A stretch of DNA of 8,028 bases. It comes from Rhodoferax sp. (lineage in GTDB: Bacteria > Pseudomonadota > Gammaproteobacteria > Burkholderiales > Burkholderiaceae_C). Within the stretch, counting starts at the first letter, position 1. Every line of letters begins with the position of its first letter. Shown piece by piece: positions 1-5,353 of this stretch. The notes under the pieces are model-generated. The model saw only the letters and a program-made list of their open reading frames with translations, searched no databases and was not told where the DNA came from. The position numbers and the translations under genes are program-made. The stretch is taken from contig JAQSDS010000033.1 in the NCBI GenBank assembly GCA_029946045.1, forward strand, positions 1 to 8,028, given 5' to 3'.

Positions 1-1139
1 TCATACTGCTGGCGGTAGGCCTGAAGCGACTTTTCCGTTGCCAGCCGCTGCAGGTCCATGTAGCGCTGTTGCTCGCTCAGGCTCCGCATGTCGCTGTAGG
101 CAATGCTCAGGGACTGGCGTACATCACGGCAGGCTTTTTCTTGCAGTTCGCGCGCCTGCGCCTGCTGGTCTTGGGCCTGGCGCTTTCTCGCGCTGTCCGA
201 TCCACCCCGGTACAAGTTGTCGTTGAGCAACAGCTTCATGCCATCGACCTCGGTATCGCCTGCAATACCTGACAGGTTTTTATCGCGGTTCTGGTAGGCG
301 CGAAAGTCGACGCGGGGCATGAATGCAGCTTGTTTGGAGGCGACAGCTTGTTTGTAGGTGCGGGCGTTCTCCAGTGCTGCTTTCAGGGTCGGACTGCCGG
401 ACATGCCATCTCGGAATAAGACATCTGTGGAGCCGGGCAACTTGCCCAGCACGAACGGATCGGGCAGGGCCGGCAGGCTGGCGGGAGGTTTTGCACCGAT
501 GATTCGCAGGTAGCGTGCACTGGCATCGTGCAGGCTGGTCAGTTCGGTCAGTAAAGTTGATTCTGCAAGCGCCAGGCGGCCATTGGCCTGCTCAACATCG
601 GCGCCACGGCCCACGCCTGCGGTGGCGCGTTCCTCAACCAGTTGTGCGGCCTGTTTGTGTTCAACAAAATTTTGTGTGGCTGCTTCGACGAGCTCACGGT
701 ATCGCGTCACGTCCACGTAGGCGCGCACGGCCTCCATGGCGGTGTTTTCAGAAATTTCGACCAGTTCGTAATAGCTGGTGAGCTTGGCATAGTGCAAGCG
801 CTTTACCTCGTTGACCGTCAAGAAGCCGTCAAACAGCATTTGGTTCAGCGTGAGTTCGGTCGAGCGGGTGTTGTACCTGCCGTAATTTGTCGTCGGACTT
901 GTTCGACTTTCCCGGCCCGTCGAGGCTTTCAGGTCAAGCTGGGGCAAGAAGCCCGCACGTGCCACGTCCTGGGCGTTGCTGGCGGCCTTGAAACCATTCC
1001 AGCGCGCCTGGACTTCCGGGTTGGTCAACACTGCTTGGCGCGTTGCCTTGACAAGTGGTTCAGGCAGGGCTTGTGCCTGGGCACCCCAGCTGGTCATCAG
1101 GGCCAACATGAGGCCTGAAAGTTTTGTATTTAAATTCAT
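1..1139 (-). CDS. TolC-family outer membrane efflux/secretion channel, 3' end cut by window edge
   Basis: Read leftwards from ATG at 1139-1137, the frame stays open to the window edge: 379 codons, no stop. The C-terminal part, about 60-80 residues for this family, lies outside. Residues 1-24 form a signal peptide with a hydrophobic core and an AQA-type cleavage site. The mature part shows the two-fold outer-membrane-factor repeat. The first repeat has FLPQL at about 64-68 and QMLFDGF at 100-106, followed by long alanine/glutamate-rich helices. The second has FMPRVDF at about 273-279 and LYRGG at 309-313, then a Gln-rich helix. This pattern fits TolC/LapE-like proteins of type I secretion better than RND-pump NodT-type lipoproteins, since no lipobox cysteine is seen. 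Such proteins form trimeric outer-membrane tunnels. An AGGGA ribosome-binding site (1145-1149) lies 5 nt before the ATG. The gene follows the FecR gene by 36 nt and is probably co-transcribed with it. The family is clear; the transported substrate is unknown. Confidence 0.9.
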   Translation of the reverse strand, partial: MNLNTKLSGLMLALMTSWGAQAQALPEPLVKATRQAVLTNPEVQARWNGFKAASNAQDVARAGFLPQLDLKASTGRESRTSPTTNYGRYNTRSTELTLNQMLFDGFLTVNEVKRLHYAKLTSYYELVEISENTAMEAVRAYVDVTRYRELVEAATQNFVEHKQAAQLVEERATAGVGRGADVEQANGRLALAESTLLTELTSLHDASARYLRIIGAKPPASLPALPDPFVLGKLPGSTDVLFRDGMSGSPTLKAALENARTYKQAVASKQAAFMPRVDFRAYQNRDKNLSGIAGDTEVDGMKLLLNDNLYRGGSDSARKRQAQDQQAQARELQEKACRDVRQSLSIAYSDMRSLSEQQRYMDLQRLATEKSLQAYRQQY

Positions 1140-1175
1140 GAGGTTCCCTGAAGATGATGGCGTATCTGGCTTGAA

Positions 1176-1649
1176 TCAGTTGGCAACCACTGGCGCTTCC
1201 AGGTTGACCAGAAACTGGGTCCCACGCGTGCCAATGGTGCCGGTAGGTGTCTTCACTGAGACGGCTTCCGGTTTGAGCTTGGCGATCATGCCGGAAAGAT
1301 AATTCAGACTGCCCTTGTTCAGACTGGTGCCAAGTTTGAGCTGGCCCTGTGTCGGTGCATACAGGTATTCATCCACCGTCAATTCGGTGTCGGGTCCAAA
1401 AGACATCAAGGTGTTGTCCTTGAAGGTCACTCCCATGCTGGCTGCTTTGGCGGTCTTGAGCTGGCTCCCCAGTTGCACGCTGGTACCTGGCTGGGCCTTG
1501 ACACGTTGCCCCGCCGTAATAACCCAGGCTTCTCCGGTCACGGTCTTGACTGTGCCGACCGCTTGGGTTTGCGCTTGCGACAACATGGCAGTCCATGTGA
1601 GTGTGAACAACACGCCTGCGGTCAGAAATGTTCGAATTGTGTTTTTCAT
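1176..1649 (-). CDS. Small exported FecR-domain protein
   Basis: This 157-residue protein starts at ATG 1649-1647, with AGAGGA at 1659-1664 as ribosome-binding site (9 nt spacing), and ends in TGA at 1176-1178. Residues 1-30 are a signal peptide (basic start, hydrophobic core, SQA/TQA cleavage candidates). Residues about 31-150 are a single FecR-type beta domain: VGTVKTVTGEAWV near 31-43, FKDNTLMSFGPDTEL at 76-90, and the diagnostic KTPTGTIGTRGTQF at 133-146. Classical FecR regulators carry a cytoplasmic anti-sigma segment and a transmembrane helix before this domain. Both are absent here, so it is not a FecI-FecR signalling protein. It is predicted to be a periplasmic or surface-associated protein. 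Short FecR-domain proteins of this sort often occur beside type I secretion or envelope genes, which agrees with the TolC-family gene 36 nt downstream. The exact role is unknown. Confidence 0.88.
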   Translation of the reverse strand: MKNTIRTFLTAGVLFTLTWTAMLSQAQTQAVGTVKTVTGEAWVITAGQRVKAQPGTSVQLGSQLKTAKAASMGVTFKDNTLMSFGPDTELTVDEYLYAPTQGQLKLGTSLNKGSLNYLSGMIAKLKPEAVSVKTPTGTIGTRGTQFLVNLEAPVVAN

Positions 1650-1673
1650 TTCAGCTATTCCTCTAAAGGTGTC

Positions 1674-1702
1674 TTTATATCAATTTTCAGACATTTTTAC
1701 AA
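1674..1702 (-). promoter_or_regulatory. Predicted sigma-70 promoter of the fecR-tolC pair
   Basis: Read on the minus strand, a -35 element TTGTAA (1697-1702; 4 of 6 to consensus) and a -10 element TATAAA (1674-1679; 5 of 6) are separated by exactly 17 bp. Transcription would begin near 1667, leaving a leader of about 18 nt that holds the AGAGGA ribosome-binding site. The sequence upstream (1708-1731) is strongly A+T-rich and could act as an UP element. The -35 element lies on the centre of a palindrome, described separately. This is a sequence match only. Confidence 0.55.
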
Positions 1703-1715
1703 AAATATCTGAAAA
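1684..1715. promoter_or_regulatory. 32-bp AT-rich palindrome overlapping the predicted -35 element (operator candidate)
   Basis: The arms are TTTTCAGA (1684-1691) and TCTGAAAA (1708-1715), then ATTTTT (1693-1698) and AAAAAT (1701-1706). One mismatched pair (1692/1707) separates outer from inner arms, and a 2-nt AC forms the centre. All 14 remaining pairs match. There is no GC-rich stem and no T-run, so a rho-independent terminator for the upstream HD-like gene is unlikely. Position over the -35 element suggests a repressor site or a site for an AT-binding nucleoid protein. Confidence 0.5.
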
Positions 1716-1717
1716 CT

Positions 1718-1731
1718 AATTTAACTAAATT
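1718..1731. repeat. Second AT-rich palindrome with AC centre, 25 bp from the first
   Basis: The perfect arms AATTTA (1718-1723) and TAAATT (1726-1731) flank a central AC (1724-1725). Aligned with the core of the first palindrome (1693-1706), 10 of 14 positions agree, including the central AC. Centre-to-centre spacing is 25 bp. It lies upstream of the predicted -35 element on the minus strand. It may be a second copy of the same operator or simple AT-rich coincidence. Confidence 0.35.
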
Positions 1732-1767
1732 CCCCATGGTCTGGTCTGCCAGTCGATATCCATTGTT

Positions 1768-3129
1768 TTAAATGGAATGATGGTTGGCATACAGGCTGTG
1801 CTCCAGTGCCAAAATTGCCTCTTTTTGGGGTGCGTCCAGTTCTGCGGCTAGGCGGATGATTGCACCGACCATGTCGCGGTTCAGCTGTTGCAAAAATGCC
1901 TGGGCAGACAAAGTACCGTCAAATAGTTGCTTCGCTTGTTCATAGGTTTGGCGGGTGGCTTTCGGACCCATAAACCGATAGACGCAAGCGGTCAGCGGCA
2001 AGGCGTTTAATCCAGGATTTTCGTCCGGCACAAGCCCGCTTTTGAGCAACTGGAGCAACGCGTCACTGTCGATCAATCCCGCTTTGGGGACTGGAAAAAA
2101 ATCAGCTTCAGCGCAGCGCATGTCACTGAGCAACAGGGTTCTGGGGTAATCGCTGCCTGTGATCCGGGAAAGCGCTTCGATGATGGCCACAGAGCTCAGG
2201 ACGGCGGCAAGGTAGTCGCGCACAAACGTAATGTTTTTTTGGGTTGTCGTTTGCATTTGCACGACAGTACGGGCATTTGGGCAGCCCGCAAAACTTTGAC
2301 CGACATAGGCCGGCTTCAGTTGACTTAAAAAAGTGTCCATGCCCAGCAGTGCCCTGCGATAGCTCAGCAGAGAACTTGCGCTCGAGGCGGCTTGCGGCAT
2401 CATCGATTCTTCGACCAGTAACATGGAGTTTGACAAGCAGTGCTCGGGGGAAGCATCGATGAAGCCCATCACATCGCGATTGGCGAAGATCACGGCCTCG
2501 GTCAGCGTGGTCTTGATGAAGGCAGCTCTCTGAGGTTCAGCATCAAACAGGCTTGCACAGCGCGCCTGGACACGCTGGGCTAAGGCCTGGGCTGGCGTGT
2601 TGCCTTGCGCGTCGGGTGCCCGAAAAGGGATGGTCAATTCAATACATGCCGCCACCGCAATGAGTTGGGCGCTGCTCAAATGGCGGCGTAGCAGTCGCAC
2701 GGCCACCACGGAGCTTAAAAATTCATTCATGCCTGCGTTGGGTGCCAAGACGTCATTGGGCCGAAAACCAAAAATGTCAGCGCAGAGGGCGAGATCATGG
2801 TCATCTGGGGCGACTTCCTGCAAGCGCAAAGACTCCGATTCAGCGCGTGTCACCCCTTTCAGCAAGTCCGACACCCATATGGGGAAGCCGCCATCAAGCT
2901 GGACGAACACCACGTCATGAAACAGTGCAGCCAGGACCTGGATCGGTTGCATGCCATCGCACAAGCTGAGAACATGAAAGCTGGTGTGGTAAGTCCGTGT
3001 GTTTCCGTCCAAGCATTGGCACACCAGCCTGGCCAGGTCCCGCACTTCGGCAGGCGGCACATCGACCGACAAGCCCCGAAAGGCATGGTCAAACCAGTAA
3101 GTAATGCGATGGATCGCTTCGATCGGCAC
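1768..3129 (-). CDS. Uncharacterised protein with N-terminal HD-like phosphohydrolase signature
   Basis: This 453-residue protein has no signal peptide or clear membrane segment and is probably cytoplasmic. I start it at GTG 3129-3127, because AGGAG (3139-3143) lies 9 nt before it. The frame can extend to TTG at 3138, but that codon abuts the AGGAG with no spacing, and an in-frame TAG lies just upstream. Residues about 45-80 show YHTSFH (H48, H52) and then ALFHDVVF (H71-D72). This H..H..HD arrangement resembles predicted metal-dependent HD-superfamily phosphohydrolases (COG4339-like). The remaining 370 residues are largely helical, with no motif I recognise; a segment around 255-325 (RRALLGMDTF, then YLAAVLSSVAIIEAL) may be a second domain. 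The gene lies 77 nt behind the glutaminase fusion on the same strand, suggesting an operon and a linked job. The HD assignment is tentative because the final metal-ligand Asp could not be located. Confidence 0.75.
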   Translation of the reverse strand: MPIEAIHRITYWFDHAFRGLSVDVPPAEVRDLARLVCQCLDGNTRTYHTSFHVLSLCDGMQPIQVLAALFHDVVFVQLDGGFPIWVSDLLKGVTRAESESLRLQEVAPDDHDLALCADIFGFRPNDVLAPNAGMNEFLSSVVAVRLLRRHLSSAQLIAVAACIELTIPFRAPDAQGNTPAQALAQRVQARCASLFDAEPQRAAFIKTTLTEAVIFANRDVMGFIDASPEHCLSNSMLLVEESMMPQAASSASSLLSYRRALLGMDTFLSQLKPAYVGQSFAGCPNARTVVQMQTTTQKNITFVRDYLAAVLSSVAIIEALSRITGSDYPRTLLLSDMRCAEADFFPVPKAGLIDSDALLQLLKSGLVPDENPGLNALPLTACVYRFMGPKATRQTYEQAKQLFDGTLSAQAFLQQLNRDMVGAIIRLAAELDAPQKEAILALEHSLYANHHSI

Positions 3130-3138
3130 GTTGAGCAA

Positions 3139-3143
3139 CTCCT
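3139..3143 (-). promoter_or_regulatory. Ribosome-binding site that decides the start of the HD-like gene
   Basis: AGGAG on the minus strand is 9 nt upstream of GTG 3129-3127 and directly touches TTG 3138-3136. Normal spacing favours the GTG, removing three residues from the longest frame. Confidence 0.65.
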
Positions 3144-3197
3144 ATGTTCAAACCCGACAGCCTGTGTGCTGACCGGAGGGATAAAGTATTTGAACAT
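3144..3197 (-). repeat. Intercistronic inverted repeat abutting the ribosome-binding site of the HD-like gene
   Basis: The perfect 9-bp arms ATGTTCAAA (3144-3152) and TTTGAACAT (3189-3197) enclose 36 nt, with a smaller CAGC/GCTG pairing inside. In the leftward transcript the first arm starts 9 nt after the glutaminase stop codon, and the second arm ends exactly where AGGAG begins. No U-run follows, so it is not a standard terminator. It could set expression of the second gene, be an RNase processing site, or bind a protein as DNA. Confidence 0.45.
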
Positions 3198-3206
3198 GAA
3201 TATGGG

Positions 3207-5015
3207 CTATTTAAGGGCGGCGAGTTCGCGGCCGTTCTGGCGCAATATGGCGGTCAGCCTGCCTGCCAGGTTGCTCAGCAAGCGGATCTTGATAGCGGGC
3301 GCCTGGGTGTCGAGTCCGTCAAAGGCCTCCCGGGTCAGCACCCGGCAAGTCACTGAGCCCAGCGCCGTGACGTTGGCCGAACGCGGCGAACGGTCGAGGA
3401 AGGCAACCTCGCCAAAGGTCGCGCCAGAGGAGAAGGCGTCCAGCCGTGCAACGCCATCCTGGGTCGAGATACTGACCATGGCCGCGCCCGCCGTCAAAAC
3501 AAACAGCTCATTGGAGGCCTGGCCTGCGGTGATGATGTTTTGCCCTTTGTTATATGTTCGGGCTACCAAGAGTTGGTCTACCGTCACCAGTTGCTGTTCA
3601 CTGAGCCCAAGGAAAAGCTCACATTGGGCCAAGGGGGTTTGCCCGCCCAGGTTCGGAGCAGGAAAGCGGTCCGCAAGAATCCGATTTTCTCCATATTCGA
3701 GCGCAAAGTCATCATCAGCAAAAAAAGCCTCGCGGTCAACACCGGTGTCAATCAGTTTCTGCCAGCAGGCCCCCGCCTCGGTAAAAATAAAAAGCTTGCC
3801 TAGCGCTGTCAGCTCCTTGCGGATACCGGTCAGAAAATTCGCCGCAGCACGGTCAATGCCTTGTACCAGCTTGAGGTTGACGATGAAAACCTCGGTGCTC
3901 GCTGATTCCTGCGTCATGGCTCGAACCATGGGCTCGATCGAGGCAAAGGTCAGGGCGCCATGCAGGTGGTAAACACGCAGTTTTTTGCCGACACTCAGCA
4001 GGTAATCATTGGCCTGTTGCGTGCGTCGCTGGTTGGATTTGACCGCTCGCCGCGTGGTGGCCCGGCGGATGGCAGGAACCGCCCGCTGCGACGCATCGAA
4101 CATGTGCAGACCCAGTTCTGCCGTCAGGGCATGGCAGACGGCGAGTCCGCGAACGCTGTTACCTTGCGGATCCAGTCGGGGCGAAAAGACGGCAATGCCC
4201 AGGCGACCCGGCTGAACTGCCATGATGCCGCCCCCGACGCCGCTTTTGGCAGGTAAACCCGTGCGGTACAGCCACTCGCCTGAGGCGTCGTACATGCCGC
4301 AGGTCGCCATCACTGAAAGCACATGGGCAACGTATTTTTCGGGAATGGCGCGCTGGCCCGTGATCGGGTTGACGCCGCCATTGGCCAATGTGGCACCCAT
4401 GATCGCCAGGTCACGGCAGGTGACGCGGATCGAACACTGCTGAAAATAGGCTTCCAGGGTCGCCTTGGGATCACTTTCAATGACTGAAAAATTCCGAAGC
4501 ATCCAGCCGATCGCGCGATTGCGGTGCCCCGTGTCACTTTCGGACTGATAGACCTTGTGGTCGATGTCCAGTGGGCGGCCAGCGTAGCGTGAGAACGTCT
4601 CCAGAATGGCCTCCACCTTTTCTTCCATGCTGTCACCAGAAATCAGGCCGCAGGAGGCGATGGCGCCGGCATTGATGAGTGGATTGAGCGGCGTACCGCT
4701 CTGCGGGTGCAGGCTGATGGCATTGAAGGCGTCGCCAGAAGGTTCAACGCCGATTTTTTCCAGCACTGCGGCTTCGCCATGCTGCTCAAGTGCCAGTCCG
4801 TAGGTCAGGGGCTTGGAGACCGATTGAATCGTGAAAGGCTGGTTGCAGTCGCCCACCTCATAGACATAGCCGTCCGGGGTGGCAATGCAAATACCAAACC
4901 ACTCGGGGTCTGCCAGCGTGAGTTCCGGAATGTAGTCGGCCAGCTTGCCCGCTTTTAAACTACTGAAACGCGCGTGTAGAGCCTGAAGGTATTCCTGAAT
5001 TGGAGAGTGCGCCAC
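3207..5015 (-). CDS. Glutaminase fused to STAS and cyclic-nucleotide-binding domains
   Basis: With the GTG start at 5015-5013 this is 602 residues. Residues about 5-307 are a serine-dependent glutaminase (EC 3.5.1.2, L-glutamine to L-glutamate plus ammonia). They match E. coli GlsA/GlsB nearly end to end: ADYIPEL, the S-x-x-K dyad in IQSVSK (S65, K68), NPLINAGAI from N111, GMYDASGEW from G240, and KSGVGGG at 257-263. Usual family members are about 310 residues and stop there. Here a STAS domain (about 345-440) and a cyclic-nucleotide-binding domain (about 467-592) follow. The latter has an intact phosphate-binding cassette (FGEVAF with E536, PRSA with R545), so cAMP or cGMP binding is plausible. 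The STAS loop reads GIDRAAA, without the phosphorylatable Ser of anti-sigma antagonists. The frame opens 118 codons earlier at a GTG, but that would overlap the divergent gene's start, and those codons look non-coding (AGA, AGG, CTA, ATA, GGA). No good ribosome-binding site precedes 5015, so the exact start is uncertain. The enzyme is probably cytoplasmic and in an operon with the HD-like gene. Confidence 0.88.
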   Translation of the reverse strand: MAHSPIQEYLQALHARFSSLKAGKLADYIPELTLADPEWFGICIATPDGYVYEVGDCNQPFTIQSVSKPLTYGLALEQHGEAAVLEKIGVEPSGDAFNAISLHPQSGTPLNPLINAGAIASCGLISGDSMEEKVEAILETFSRYAGRPLDIDHKVYQSESDTGHRNRAIGWMLRNFSVIESDPKATLEAYFQQCSIRVTCRDLAIMGATLANGGVNPITGQRAIPEKYVAHVLSVMATCGMYDASGEWLYRTGLPAKSGVGGGIMAVQPGRLGIAVFSPRLDPQGNSVRGLAVCHALTAELGLHMFDASQRAVPAIRRATTRRAVKSNQRRTQQANDYLLSVGKKLRVYHLHGALTFASIEPMVRAMTQESASTEVFIVNLKLVQGIDRAAANFLTGIRKELTALGKLFIFTEAGACWQKLIDTGVDREAFFADDDFALEYGENRILADRFPAPNLGGQTPLAQCELFLGLSEQQLVTVDQLLVARTYNKGQNIITAGQASNELFVLTAGAAMVSISTQDGVARLDAFSSGATFGEVAFLDRSPRSANVTALGSVTCRVLTREAFDGLDTQAPAIKIRLLSNLAGRLTAILRQNGRELAALK

Positions 5016-5353
5016 GTTGTTATCAATTAAGTGAGGTTGATGCTGAGAAGCATAAACAATGCCTACCCGGTCTCCTTGCTCGTTTTTCCAGAAGCTTATG
5101 GCTTTTGCGGGTAGGGGTGGCGTGGCGTCGATCAGAACCAGGTGGACGACCCTGATATTCGCGCATCTTTTTGGTGCATGGCTGACGCCTGCTCCTGCGG
5201 CTTGGTGCGGAGCGGTCAGGATTGTCTTGCTTGCCATCTTGCTCACCATCACCTGAGTAGGGCAATGCAGCGCTGCGGTAACATCGCCTGCCCAGTTTGA
5301 GCGCGCCTGCGACAGGGTGCAAACGCCCGTGATGGCTGCTACCACATAATTCG
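5016..5353. other. Divergent intergenic region between glutaminase fusion and FAD oxidase genes
   Basis: These 338 bp separate two outward-facing genes and should carry both promoters. I found no convincing -35/-10 pair for either direction and no Shine-Dalgarno sequence before ATG 5354. On the minus strand an AAGGAG (5073-5078) is followed by no in-frame start at good distance. A nine-codon frame (ATG 5053-5051 to TAA at 5027, MLLSINLT) ends 11 nt before the glutaminase GTG. Inverted repeats are listed separately. The frame of the glutaminase stays open through here, but codon choice argues against translation. Confidence 0.6.
5062..5115. repeat. Inverted repeat in the divergent region, possible leader hairpin or operator pair
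   Basis: The 8-bp perfect arms CCTACCCG (5062-5069) and CGGGTAGG (5108-5115) are 38 nt apart. Between them lies a 14-bp imperfect palindrome centred on AAGCTT (5088-5101; one mismatched pair). On the leftward transcript this would fold into a hairpin upstream of the glutaminase start. Function is unknown and chance is not excluded. Confidence 0.35.

Noticed and set aside
642..1118. 158-codon plus-strand frame at the left end
   Set aside because: It is antisense to the TolC-family gene, whose signal peptide and two repeat motifs are clear.
1684..1715. Large palindrome considered as rho-independent terminator of the glutaminase-HD operon
   Set aside because: The stem is nearly all A/T with no GC core and no T-run after it, and it coincides with a better-supported promoter position.
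1759..1776. TCCATT/AATGGA hairpin overlapping the stop codon of the HD-like gene, considered as a terminator
   Set aside because: The stem is only 6 bp and AT-rich, with no following T-run on the minus strand.
2797..3972. 391-codon plus-strand frame crossing the HD-like and glutaminase genes
   Set aside because: It spans the 3' part of one gene and the 5' part of the next in antisense, with low-complexity Ser/Arg-rich protein, while the minus-strand reading gives conserved STAS and cNMP domains.
5345..5350. CATAAT just before the oxidase ATG, considered as a -10 box
   Set aside because: It would place the transcript start at about the ATG itself, and no -35 match lies 16-18 bp upstream.
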